From: Brachymonas sp049977365 | Lineage (GTDB): Bacteria > Pseudomonadota > Gammaproteobacteria > Burkholderiales > Burkholderiaceae_C | DNA length: 64,000 nt | Assembly: GCF_049977365.1 (NCBI RefSeq) | Contig: NZ_JBNGEN010000001.1 | Coordinates: 620,001 to 684,000 of the forward strand | Direction of reading: 5' to 3' | Part shown: positions 1-8,348 of the stretch, piece after piece | Layout: each line of letters opens with the position of its first letter | Position numbering within the stretch: position 1 is the stretch's first letter | The notes under the pieces: generated by a model | What the model was told of the DNA's origin: nothing | The model's input: the letters and a program-made list of their open reading frames with translations, nothing else | Databases searched by the model: none | Program-made: the position numbers and the translations under genes

Positions 1-377
1 TGCGCCAGCACGTCGCACGGGTTGGTCACGATGATGAGGATGGCGTCTGGCGCATAGTGTTCGAGCTCCCGCGCGATCTCCACGCAGATGCCCGAGTTGA
101 TCTGCGCGAGCTCCTGGCGGTCCTGCCCCACCTTGATCTGCGCGCCTGCCGTGATGATCACGACATCACTGCCAGCCGCATCGGCATAGTCGCCTGCCAC
201 GATGTGCGTGTTCTTCGAGAAGGCCAGCGCACTGGTATGGCTGAAATCGAGTTGTTCGCCTTCGCTGCGGTCACGGTTCTTGTCCACCAGCACCAGCTCG
301 CGGCACTCACCCATGGTAAGGATGTAGCTGCAGACCGCCACACCGACGGCCCCCGCTCCGATCACAGAGATTTTCAT
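1..377 (-). CDS. LDH/MDH-family 2-hydroxyacid dehydrogenase, 5' part
   Basis: Only the first 125 codons are present; the gene runs off the left edge. It begins at the ATG complementary to 375-377, with GGAG about 12 bases upstream. The N-terminus is a Rossmann fold with GAGAVG at residues 7-12 and an acidic D32 that favours NAD. The mobile substrate loop AGAQIKVGQDR spans residues 77-87. The family interconverts 2-hydroxy and 2-keto acids in the cytoplasm. The loop position that is Gln in L-lactate dehydrogenases and Arg in malate dehydrogenases aligns with I81, so the substrate is uncertain: lactate, or a more hydrophobic hydroxyacid as in L-2-hydroxyisocaproate dehydrogenases. The family call is secure; the exact enzyme is not. 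Confidence 0.8.
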   Translation of the reverse strand, partial: MKISVIGAGAVGVAVCSYILTMGECRELVLVDKNRDRSEGEQLDFSHTSALAFSKNTHIVAGDYADAAGSDVVIITAGAQIKVGQDRQELAQINSGICVEIARELEHYAPDAILIIVTNPCDVLA

Positions 378-642
378 TGGTCATGTACTCCATTGCGGGG
401 CCGGATCAGCCAGTCCGTGCACCATGCACGGGTACTGTGCATGCTCCGGCCCCACGCGGGGATGGTAGCAACAAGCATTCCAGTCCGCGGCCGCCGCCGC
501 AAGCCTGCAGGACACTCCCCGGAAACAGACCGTAAGGTTCCGATACACCATACAATATATTTATTAATATAATGATTGCCATGCGCATCGTTTCCTCGCT
601 TTTCTCTTTCCAATCCTCTCTCCTTTTCCTGCGGGCACGCAC
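378..642. promoter_or_regulatory. Divergent promoter region with AT-rich core
   Basis: This 265-base gap separates two divergently transcribed genes. It is mostly GC-rich but has a very AT-rich patch at about 548-575. A perfect TATAAT lies at 568-573 on the plus strand and could be the -10 of the exporter operon. No good -35 lies 17 bases upstream of it. No operator palindrome was recognised. Confidence 0.4.
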
Positions 643-1473
643 ATGACGCTGCATCTCACCAGCATCCTTCTCGGGCTCGGCATCGGGGCCGTCATGGGAC
701 TGACCGGCGCCGGAGGCGGCATTCTGGCCATACCGGCTCTGGTGCTCGGCTCAGGACTGGGCATGGTCAGCGCCAAGCCGGTCGCCCTGGTGGCCGTCTC
801 TCTCGGCAGCGCCCTGAGTGCAGCCGATGGGCTGCGCAGAGGGCTGGTGCGCTACAAGGCAGCCTTCTACATGGTGCTGCTGGGTGCCTTGACCGCGCCT
901 GTGGGGCTGTGGCTGGCGCACCAGGTGTCCCCCGAACTGCTCGCCCTGCTCTTCAGCGCCATCATGCTGTTCGTGGCATGGCGAACATGGCGCAGCACGC
1001 TGGCGCGGCATGCTGCCCAGGCCCACACCGTCGATGCCCCCTGCCGCCTCGACCCTGAAACCGGGCGCTTCTGCTGGACGCCCGCCTGCTTTCTCACGCT
1101 CGGAAGCATCGGCGCGGTGACGGGGCTGTTCACCGGCATGCTGGGCGTGGGAGGCGGATTCTTCATCGTGCCCATGCTGCAGCGCTATACCAATCTCACC
1201 CACCACGGCATCGTGCTGACGTCGCTGGCGGTCATTGCGCTGGTGTCCGGCACCACGGTCCTGCAGGGCACGCTGCATGGCTCGACCTCCATTCCCCCCG
1301 AGGGATGGTATTTCATCGCCGCCACGGCCGTGGGCATGCTCGCCAGCCGCATGGTGGCCCACCGCATCCCGCACACCCTGCTCAAGCGCGGCTTTGCCGC
1401 CCTGGTGCTGCTGGCCACCGTGCTGCTGCTGATGCGCACCTTTGCCCCCCAGTGGCTGCCCATGGCGGCCTGA
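643..1473 (+). CDS. TauE/SafE (TSUP) family sulfur-anion exporter
   Basis: This 276-residue, strongly hydrophobic protein has the TSUP signature: two related halves, each opening with a Gly-rich segment (GLTGAGGGILAIPAL near residue 20, and GMLGVGGGFFIVPML near residue 165). About eight membrane helices are expected. Family members move sulfite, sulfoacetate, thiosulfate or related sulfur compounds across the inner membrane. The stop is only 22 bases before a metallo-hydrolase of the Blh/persulfide-dioxygenase type, so the two are probably co-transcribed. This matches the bigR-type sulfide detoxification arrangement, although no BigR regulator is adjacent. Transport direction and substrate are inferred from this context. 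Confidence 0.85.
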   Translation: MTLHLTSILLGLGIGAVMGLTGAGGGILAIPALVLGSGLGMVSAKPVALVAVSLGSALSAADGLRRGLVRYKAAFYMVLLGALTAPVGLWLAHQVSPELLALLFSAIMLFVAWRTWRSTLARHAAQAHTVDAPCRLDPETGRFCWTPACFLTLGSIGAVTGLFTGMLGVGGGFFIVPMLQRYTNLTHHGIVLTSLAVIALVSGTTVLQGTLHGSTSIPPEGWYFIAATAVGMLASRMVAHRIPHTLLKRGFAALVLLATVLLLMRTFAPQWLPMAA

Positions 1474-1495
1474 TCGCCCCCACAAGGAGACAAGC

Positions 1496-2386
1496 ATGGC
1501 CCCTCAAGTCGTCGTTACCCCCTTCTTCGACAGCTTTTCAAGCACCTTCAGCTACGTGCTGCATACCGGTCCGGGCAGTGCCTGCGCCATCATCGACCCG
1601 GTGCTCGACTATGATCCCAAGGCCGGGCGCACCGGCACCCACAGTGCCCAGCGCATCGTCGACCATGTACGTGGCCTTGAGCTCGATGTGCAGTGGATCA
1701 TCGAGACACACGCCCATGCCGATCACCTCACCAGCGCGGCATGGCTGCACGAGCAGGTGGGGGGTACCGTGGTCATCGGCCAGCCGATCACCACCGTCCA
1801 GCGCACGTTTGCCGGCATCTTTCACCTGCCGGAGCTGGCCTGCGACGGCAGCCAGTTCGGGCAACTGATGTCCGATGGGGACCGCATCGCCCTGGGAACG
1901 CTCCAGATCGAGGCCCTGCATGTCCCGGGACACACCCCGGCCGACATGGCCTATCGCGTACACACGCCGACCGGACAGGCCGATCTGGTGTTCGTCGGCG
2001 ACACGCTCTTCGCGCCCGATGCCGGCACGGCACGCTGCGACTTCCCGGGCGGCAGCGCGCAGGACATGTACCACTCGGTGCGTCGCCTGCTGTCCCTGCC
2101 TGCCGATACGCGCATCATGCTCTGTCACAACTATGCCGAGGGAGTGGCAGCCAACCCCGCCGCCTACTGCGAGAACACGGTGGGCGAACACCGCCGATAC
2201 AACATCCACGTGCATGACGGCATCGCCCTGGAGGCCTTCGTGTCCATGCGCCAGACCCGCGACGCCACGCTGGACATGCCCCAGCTCATCCTGCCGGCCG
2301 TGCAGGTCAACATCCGCGCGGGCCACCTTCCGGCCGCTGAATCCAACGGCACCCGCTACCTCAAGATCCCTCTGAACGTGCTGTGA
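1496..2386 (+). CDS. MBL-fold hydrolase, persulfide dioxygenase-like (Blh/ETHE1 type)
   Basis: The 296-residue protein starts at ATG 1496, behind AAGGAG at 1484-1489. An upstream in-frame start lies inside the exporter gene and is unlikely. It has the metallo-beta-lactamase motif HAHADH at residues 72-77, GHTP with H146, D169 and a late H211, which together build a metal centre. The motif set resembles the mononuclear-iron persulfide dioxygenases (ETHE1, Blh), which oxidise glutathione persulfide to sulfite. The linked TauE/SafE exporter would then remove the sulfite. The family fold is clear; the persulfide substrate is inferred from motif layout and neighbour. Confidence 0.8.
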   Translation: MAPQVVVTPFFDSFSSTFSYVLHTGPGSACAIIDPVLDYDPKAGRTGTHSAQRIVDHVRGLELDVQWIIETHAHADHLTSAAWLHEQVGGTVVIGQPITTVQRTFAGIFHLPELACDGSQFGQLMSDGDRIALGTLQIEALHVPGHTPADMAYRVHTPTGQADLVFVGDTLFAPDAGTARCDFPGGSAQDMYHSVRRLLSLPADTRIMLCHNYAEGVAANPAAYCENTVGEHRRYNIHVHDGIALEAFVSMRQTRDATLDMPQLILPAVQVNIRAGHLPAAESNGTRYLKIPLNVL

Positions 2387-2783
2387 CGCCCTGCGGGATT
2401 CCCGTCCGCCTCACCCCGCCTGCACACCCGGGCGCCCACTGCAGACGGCCTGAGGCACGGGGTTCGCGAGGCCGAACAAGACGGCCGGGAGATGCATCCG
2501 CTGCTCCCACGTCTTAAAATCGTTCCTTCACGACACAGTTTCCGTGCGGAAGCCAGTCCTGGCACATGCCCCCTGGCGCTCTGGCACGCCCGGGCAATTG
2601 CCTGTGATGGCGGGTTCAATGCCCCTGCAGCCGCATCGGCACAGGGGGTGTCCTGCATATGCAGATGACACCCTGCGCCGCCCCCATCCCGAACTGCCGT
2701 CCCCTGGAATTCATTGCCCGTCGGCCTGCCTTGGCAGCAGGACGGGTTCGTCGCACGCCTCTCTCCATTCCATCCGATTCATC
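2387..2783. other. Intergenic region before valS, no gene seen
   Basis: This stretch of about 400 bases has no reading frame with recognisable similarity. A weak -10-like TAAAAT lies at 2515-2520 without a good -35. The valS reading frame stays open upstream through much of this region, but the extra residues do not look like ValS. It probably holds the valS promoter and leader. No T-box-like element or strong hairpin was recognised. Confidence 0.4.
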
Positions 2784-5702
2784 ATGACCGAAGCCCTGCA
2801 ACAACCTGCGCTGGCCGCACTGACCAAATCCTTCGAACCCGCCGCCATCGAGGCCCAATGGGGCCCCGAATGGGAGCGTCGCGGCTATGGCCATGCAGGT
2901 TTCCGCGGCACCGGCCGCCCCGATGCCGATGCCGCCGCCCGCCAGGAGAACTTCGCCATCCAGCTCCCGCCGCCCAATGTCACCGGCACGCTGCACATGG
3001 GGCACGCCTTCAACCAGACCATCATGGACAGCCTCACGCGCTACCACCGCATGCGCGGCTTCAACACGGTCTGGATTCCCGGTACCGACCACGCGGGCAT
3101 CGCCACCCAGATCGTGGTGGAACGCCAGCTCCAGAGCGCGGGCACGAGCCGCCACGACATGGGCCCCACCCCCACGGAAGCCCGCAAGAACTTCATCTCC
3201 AAGGTCTGGGAATGGAAAGAGGAAAGCGGCAGCACCATCACCACCCAGATGCGCCGCATGGGCGACAGCGTGGACTGGAGCCGCGAATACTTCACCATGG
3301 ACGACAAACTCAGCCGCGTGGTCGTCGACACCTTCGTGCGTCTGTACGAACAGGGCCTGATCTACCGCGGCAAGCGCCTCGTGAACTGGGACCCCGTACT
3401 CAAGTCGGCCGTGTCCGACCTGGAAGTGGAAAGCGAGGAGGAAGACGGGTTCCTGTGGCACATCGCCTACCCGCTTTCCGATGGCAGCGGCAGCCTCACC
3501 GTCGCCACCACGCGCCCCGAAACCATGCTGGGTGACGTGGCCGTCATGGTCCACCCCGAGGACGAACGCTACAGCGCCCTCATCGGCAAGACCGTGCGCC
3601 TGCCGCTCGTGGGACGCGACATCCCCGTCATCGCCGACGCCTATGTCGACCGCACCTTCGGCACCGGCGTGGTCAAGGTCACCCCGGCCCATGACACCAA
3701 CGACTATGCCGTGGGCCAGCGCCACCAGCTGCCCATGATCAGCATCCTCGCACTCGATGCCACCGTCAACGACAACGCCCCCGAAGCCTATCGCGGCATG
3801 GACCGCTACGTGGCACGCAAGGCGGTGCTGCGCGATCTGGAAGCCCTGGGCGTGCTCGTGCAGACCCAGAAGCACAAGCTCATGGTGCCGCGCTGCGCCC
3901 GCACCGGTGCCGTGGTCGAGCCCATGCTCACCGACCAGTGGTTCGTGGCCATGAACACGGTCGGCAAGGGAGACGCCACCGGCAAGAGCATCGCCCAGAA
4001 GGCCATCGATGCCGTGCAGGGCGGCGCCGTCCGCTTCGTGCCCGAAAACTGGATCAACACCTACAACCAGTGGATGAACAACATCCAGGACTGGTGCATC
4101 AGCCGCCAGCTCTGGTGGGGGCACCAGATTCCCGCCTGGTACGACGAGGAAGGCCAGGTCTACGTCGCCCGCACCGAGGCCGATGCGCAGGCACAGGCTC
4201 CCGGCCGCACCCTCACGCGCGACCCCGACGTGCTCGACACCTGGTACTCCTCCGCTCTGGTGCCCTTCAGCAGCCTGGGCTGGCCCGACGCACTGTCCCA
4301 GCAAGACCCCCTCAAGGACTATGACCTCTACCTGCCCAGCACGGTGCTCGTCACCGGCTACGACATCATCTTCTTCTGGGTCGCCCGGATGATCATGATG
4401 ACCACCCACTTCACCGGCCGCGTCCCCTTCCGGCATGTCTACATCCATGGGCTCGTGCGCGACGCACAGGGCAAGAAGATGAGCAAGTCCGAAGGCAACG
4501 TGCTCGACCCGGTCGACCTCATCGACGGCATCGAACTCGCCCCCCTGCTCGACAAGCGCACCCGCGGCCTGCGCAAGCCCGAAACCGCTCCCCAGGTCCG
4601 CAAGGCCACCGAAAAGGAATTCCCCGAGGGCATTCCCGCCTACGGTGCCGACGCCCTGCGCTTTACCTTTGCCGCACTGGCCAGCCTCGGACGCAGCATC
4701 AACTTCGACAGCAAGCGCTGCGAGGGCTACCGCAACTTCTGCAACAAGCTCTGGAACGCCACCCGCTTCGTCCTCATGAACTGCGAAGGCCACGACTGCG
4801 GCCTCGTGCACCCGAGCGGAGCCGAAAAAGTCTGCGACCGGACCTTCAAGACCTTCACCCCTGCCGACCGCTGGATCGTCAGCCGCCTCCAGCGCGTGGA
4901 AGCCGAAGTCGCCCGTGGCTTTGCCGAATACCGTCTCGACAACGTGGCCAACGCCCTCTATGACTTCATCTGGAACGAGTTCTGCGACTGGTACCTGGAA
5001 ATCGCCAAGGTCCAGATCCAGACCGGTGACGAAGCCTGCCAGCGCGGCACCCGCCATACCCTGATCCGCACGCTGGAAACCCTGCTGCGCCTCGCCCACC
5101 CCGTCATTCCCTTCATCACCGAGGAACTCTGGCAGAAGGTGGCCCCCCTCGCCGGCCGGACGGGAGATTCCGTGAGCGTGGCGGCCTACCCTGTCAGCAA
5201 CCCCGAGAAAATCGACGAATCCGCCGAGGCCCACGTCACCCAGCTCAAGCACATGGTCGACGCCTGTCGCAACCTGCGCGGCGAGATGGGCGTCTCTCCC
5301 GCCCAGCGTCTGCCGCTCTATGCCCTGGCTGCCGGCCCCGACAGCGCAGCCTTCCTCGCGCAGACGGCCCCGGTGCTCAAGGCCCTGGCCAAGCTGGGCG
5401 AAGTCCGCGTCTTCGACGATGAAGCCACCTGGCAGACCGCAGCCCAGGCCGCTCCCGTGGCCGTCGTGGGCGAAGTCCGCCTCGCCCTCTTCATGGAAAT
5501 CGACCGCGATGCCGAACGCGCCCGCCTGGGCAAGGAAGCCACCCGCCTCGAAACCGAAATCGCCAAGGCCAACGGCAAGCTCTCCAACCAGAACTTCGTC
5601 GCCAAGGCCCCGGCCGCCGTCATCGAACAGGAACGTCAGCGCGTCGCCGACTTCGGCGCCACCCTCACCAAGATCCGCGAGCAATTGGCCCGTCTGGGTT
5701 GA
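2784..5702 (+). CDS. valS: Valine--tRNA ligase
   Basis: This class I aminoacyl-tRNA synthetase charges tRNA-Val with valine in the cytoplasm. The 972-residue product has the HIGH-type motif HMGH at residues 71-74, inside PPPNVTGTLHMGH, and KMSKS at 565-569. The editing domain lies between them, with TTRPETMLGD and GTGVVKVTPAHD. The C-terminus carries a coiled-coil arm ending around KIREQLARLG. Start ATG 2784 gives the usual N-terminus; in-frame codons further upstream encode nothing like the family. The gene is followed by two hairpins and a T-tract, so it probably ends its own transcript before ilvA. Confidence 0.97.
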   Translation: MTEALQQPALAALTKSFEPAAIEAQWGPEWERRGYGHAGFRGTGRPDADAAARQENFAIQLPPPNVTGTLHMGHAFNQTIMDSLTRYHRMRGFNTVWIPGTDHAGIATQIVVERQLQSAGTSRHDMGPTPTEARKNFISKVWEWKEESGSTITTQMRRMGDSVDWSREYFTMDDKLSRVVVDTFVRLYEQGLIYRGKRLVNWDPVLKSAVSDLEVESEEEDGFLWHIAYPLSDGSGSLTVATTRPETMLGDVAVMVHPEDERYSALIGKTVRLPLVGRDIPVIADAYVDRTFGTGVVKVTPAHDTNDYAVGQRHQLPMISILALDATVNDNAPEAYRGMDRYVARKAVLRDLEALGVLVQTQKHKLMVPRCARTGAVVEPMLTDQWFVAMNTVGKGDATGKSIAQKAIDAVQGGAVRFVPENWINTYNQWMNNIQDWCISRQLWWGHQIPAWYDEEGQVYVARTEADAQAQAPGRTLTRDPDVLDTWYSSALVPFSSLGWPDALSQQDPLKDYDLYLPSTVLVTGYDIIFFWVARMIMMTTHFTGRVPFRHVYIHGLVRDAQGKKMSKSEGNVLDPVDLIDGIELAPLLDKRTRGLRKPETAPQVRKATEKEFPEGIPAYGADALRFTFAALASLGRSINFDSKRCEGYRNFCNKLWNATRFVLMNCEGHDCGLVHPSGAEKVCDRTFKTFTPADRWIVSRLQRVEAEVARGFAEYRLDNVANALYDFIWNEFCDWYLEIAKVQIQTGDEACQRGTRHTLIRTLETLLRLAHPVIPFITEELWQKVAPLAGRTGDSVSVAAYPVSNPEKIDESAEAHVTQLKHMVDACRNLRGEMGVSPAQRLPLYALAAGPDSAAFLAQTAPVLKALAKLGEVRVFDDEATWQTAAQAAPVAVVGEVRLALFMEIDRDAERARLGKEATRLETEIAKANGKLSNQNFVAKAPAAVIEQERQRVADFGATLTKIREQLARLG

Positions 5703-5738
5703 CGCCACCGCCCTGCACGGCGTAGCCTGAGAGATACT

Positions 5739-5764
5739 GTCCGTTTCCTGACGGGAAGACGGAC
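5739..5764 (+). other. Strong hairpin after valS
   Basis: GTCCGTTTCC pairs with GGAAGACGGAC (one bulged G) around a five-base loop. It sits just before a second small hairpin that carries the T-tract. It may stabilise the valS 3' end, or it could belong to an attenuation-like leader of ilvA. Confidence 0.5.
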
Positions 5765-5773
5765 CCTTTCTCG

Positions 5774-5793
5774 ACGGTTGCGCCGTTTTTTTT
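5774..5793 (+). terminator. Probable intrinsic terminator after valS
   Basis: ACGG (5774-5777) pairs with CCGT (5783-5786) and is followed by a run of T to 5793. The stem is short, but the T-tract is good and the preceding hairpin adds structure. Confidence 0.55.
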
Positions 5794-5821
5794 CATTTCT
5801 TGCATCTTCCGAACCGATCAC

Positions 5822-7405
5822 ATGGACACCATGGCCTCCCCCTCCACCTCCTCCGCGCTCGCCCCCCTCACCGTAGACGGCTACCTCAGGAAGATCCTCA
5901 ACGCCCGCGTCTACGACGTGGCCCACGAGACCCCCCTCGACCACGCCCGGAACCTGAGCCGCCGCCTGGGCAACACCGTGCTGCTCAAGCGCGAGGACCA
6001 GCAGCCTGTCTTCAGCTTCAAGCTGCGCGGCGCCTACAACAAGATGGCTCAGCTCTCGCCCGAACAGCTCAAGAAGGGGGTCATCTGCGCCTCCGCCGGC
6101 AACCATGCCCAGGGCGTTGCACTGGGTGCGCGCAAGCTCGGCACCCGCGCCGTCATCGTCATGCCGACCACCACCCCGCAGCTCAAGATCGATGCCGTCA
6201 AGGCGCTGGGCGGCGAAGTCGTGCTCGCCGGCGAAAGCTACAGCGATGCCTATGACCAGTCCGTCAAGCTGCAGCAGGAAGAAGGCCTCACCTTCATCCA
6301 CCCCTTTGATGACCCCGACGTCATCGCCGGGCAGGGCACCATCGCCATGGAAATGCTCCAGCAGCTCCAGGGACTGCCCCACCGCAACCTCGACGCCGTG
6401 TTCGTCGCCATCGGCGGTGGCGGCCTGGCGGCCGGCATCGCCAGCTACATCAAGGCCGTGCGCCCCGGCATCAAGGTCATCGGCGTGCAGATGAACGACT
6501 CCGACGCCATGCTCCAATCCGTGCAGGCAGCCCACCGCGTCACCCTGCATGATGTCGGCCTCTTCTCGGACGGTACCGCCGTCAAGCTCGTGGGCGAAGA
6601 AACCTTCCGGCTCTGCCGCGAGCTTCTTGACGACTACGTCGTCGTCAACACCGATGCCGTCTGTGCCGCACTCAAGGACATCTTCGTCGACACGCGCAGC
6701 ATCGTCGAACCGGCCGGCGCCATGGGCGTGGCCGCCATCAAGCAGTATGTGGCCACCCACAAGTGCAAGGGCCAGACCTTTGCCGCCGTTCTCTGCGGCG
6801 CCAACATGAACTTCGACCGCCTGCGCTTCGTGGCCGAACGCGCCGAAATGGGCGAGGAACACGAAGGCCTGTTTGCCGTCACCATCCCCGAGGAGCGCGG
6901 CAGCTTCCGCCGGCTGTGCGAGCTCATCGCCAACATGGGCGGCGCCCCGCGCAACGTCACCGAATTCAACTACCGCATGCGCAGCAGCGAAAAGGCCCAC
7001 GTCTTCGTCGGTCTGAGCACCCACGGTCATGGTGAAAGCGAAAAGATTGCCCAGAAATTCATCAAGCAAGGCTTCAGCACGCTCGACCTCACACACGACG
7101 AGCTCGCCAAGAGCCACATCCGCTACATGATCGGCGGCCTCAGCGACGTGGCCACCGACGAGCGGCTGCTGCGCTTCTTCTTCCCGGAACGTCCCGGGGC
7201 CCTGATGAAGTTCCTGCATCTGATGAATCCCGACTGGAACATCAGTCTTTTCCATTACCGCAATCAGGGTGCCGACTCCAGCCAGGTCCTCGTCGGGATC
7301 CAGGTTCCCGCCCGTGATGCCGCCGATTTCCAGGCTTTTCTCGACACGCTCGACTATCCCTACGTCGAGGAAACCGACAGCCCGGTCTACCGCATGTTCC
7401 TGTAA
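5822..7405 (+). CDS. ilvA: Threonine ammonia-lyase, biosynthetic
   Basis: This PLP enzyme deaminates L-threonine to 2-oxobutanoate, the first committed step to isoleucine. The 527-residue protein has the lyase domain first, with PLP lysine K67 in SFKLRGAYNK and the Gly-rich phosphate-binding loop AIGGGGLAAGI. Two C-terminal ACT-like regulatory domains follow from about residue 335; the segments GSFRRLCELIANMGG and PGALMKFLHLMNP mark the two copies. This length and double ACT domain are typical of the isoleucine-inhibited biosynthetic form rather than the short catabolic TdcB form. Start ATG 5822 is used; an ATG four codons in is a possible alternative. Confidence 0.95.
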   Translation: MDTMASPSTSSALAPLTVDGYLRKILNARVYDVAHETPLDHARNLSRRLGNTVLLKREDQQPVFSFKLRGAYNKMAQLSPEQLKKGVICASAGNHAQGVALGARKLGTRAVIVMPTTTPQLKIDAVKALGGEVVLAGESYSDAYDQSVKLQQEEGLTFIHPFDDPDVIAGQGTIAMEMLQQLQGLPHRNLDAVFVAIGGGGLAAGIASYIKAVRPGIKVIGVQMNDSDAMLQSVQAAHRVTLHDVGLFSDGTAVKLVGEETFRLCRELLDDYVVVNTDAVCAALKDIFVDTRSIVEPAGAMGVAAIKQYVATHKCKGQTFAAVLCGANMNFDRLRFVAERAEMGEEHEGLFAVTIPEERGSFRRLCELIANMGGAPRNVTEFNYRMRSSEKAHVFVGLSTHGHGESEKIAQKFIKQGFSTLDLTHDELAKSHIRYMIGGLSDVATDERLLRFFFPERPGALMKFLHLMNPDWNISLFHYRNQGADSSQVLVGIQVPARDAADFQAFLDTLDYPYVEETDSPVYRMFL

Positions 7406-7593
7406 GGCTTACACTGCGGCGTCACCGCCACATCAATGAGAACTTTAGGAGTCTTCAGCACAAACATACGATCCTAGGTATTCAAAACATCCTTCTGTCG
7501 CTAGAATGTATACATCGGTAAGCGGTGAAACGTATTTTTTCGTTCTCTCGTATGCATCGATGTTCTCACATACCCCCATTGGAGCAGCGACAG

Positions 7594-7863
7594 ATGGTTC
7601 TCGACAAAGTCCTCCTCGTGACGGCATGCGCCGCATTGGTCAGCGGATGCACCGGCATTTCCTACGGAGACCGTCACCTTCCCCCGGTGGACCAGGCCGC
7701 CATGAATGCCGACAGTGCCCGCATCCAGCAGTCCGAACGCACCGAGCGTGCCGAACTGCGCAAGGAGCGACGCGAAGAGATGATGGACGCGGCCGACGCC
7801 ATCCATCGCGCCCGTGGAGATGTGGCGCCCGTCTATGTGGCGCCTGTGTACCTGATTCGTTAA
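7594..7863 (+). CDS. Small lipoprotein of unknown function (first of a pair)
   Basis: The 89-residue product is not recognised. Start ATG 7594 is preceded by GGAG at 7581-7584. It gives a lipoprotein signal peptide ending in the lipobox LVSGC, so C19 should be lipidated after cleavage by LspA. In-frame codons further upstream would bury the signal. The mature part is short and rich in charged residues (KERREEMMDAADAIH), suggesting one long helix, and ends in VAPVYVAPVYLIR. The next gene, also a small lipoprotein, starts 20 bases later, so the two are probably co-transcribed. Confidence 0.7.
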   Translation: MVLDKVLLVTACAALVSGCTGISYGDRHLPPVDQAAMNADSARIQQSERTERAELRKERREEMMDAADAIHRARGDVAPVYVAPVYLIR

Positions 7864-7883
7864 TTGACTGGAGACTCCTTCTC

Positions 7884-8213
7884 ATGAAAAAACTCATCCC
7901 GATCTCCGCAGTGCTGCTGTCCACGGTGCTGACGGGCTGTGCCACCGGCGGTTCGGTGGGCGACTACGCCATGGGCGACGATTCCGCCGCCATCAAGCAG
8001 GGGCGCAACAAGGAATCCGCGCAGCTCTCCGTCGCCGAGCTCCGCCAGCACCGTCGCCAGCGCCAGAATACTTCCGAGGAGCTGGCCCTCGAAGCCCAGA
8101 AGCGCCAGGCCAAGCGTGACGAGATCAACGGCACCCTGGCCACGGTCAACAACGGCCTGATGACCACCAACGGCGTGATCGGTACCGTTCGCAACCTGCG
8201 CTGGGGCTTCTGA
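7884..8213 (+). CDS. Small lipoprotein of unknown function (second of a pair)
   Basis: The 109-residue product starts MKKLIPIS and has a clear lipoprotein signal peptide with lipobox LTGC (C19). CTGGAGAC lies about 10 bases before ATG 7884. The mature protein has a highly charged middle (LRQHRRQRQNTSEELALEAQKRQAK), probably a long helix, and a short tail ending in a Trp-Gly-Phe. The length and character match its neighbour, but I see no clear sequence homology between them. A strong terminator follows at 8240-8268 and ends the pair's transcript. The function is unknown; a structural or envelope stress role would be a guess. Confidence 0.75.
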   Translation: MKKLIPISAVLLSTVLTGCATGGSVGDYAMGDDSAAIKQGRNKESAQLSVAELRQHRRQRQNTSEELALEAQKRQAKRDEINGTLATVNNGLMTTNGVIGTVRNLRWGF

Positions 8214-8239
8214 TCCGCACTTTCCACCGCAGAGCCCAG

Positions 8240-8268
8240 GGGCTGCCTTCATCGGCAGCCCTTTTTTT
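8240..8268 (+). terminator. Intrinsic terminator after the lipoprotein pair
   Basis: GGGCTGCC (8240-8247) pairs perfectly with GGCAGCCC (8254-8261) around a six-base loop, followed by seven T. Confidence 0.92.
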
Positions 8269-8348
8269 GTTTTAGGATTCCGGAGGTAAGGGGGTTTCCT
8301 CCTCCCCAAGGAAAGGCAGCTCCCGCCCTTCATCACGGATGTCCTCCC

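Noticed and set aside
2616..5708. Very long open frame antisense to valS (over 1000 codons), and a similar one antisense to carB at 61430-63460
   Set aside because: These arise from high-GC codon bias on the opposite strand; the translations have no family motifs and the sense genes are certain.
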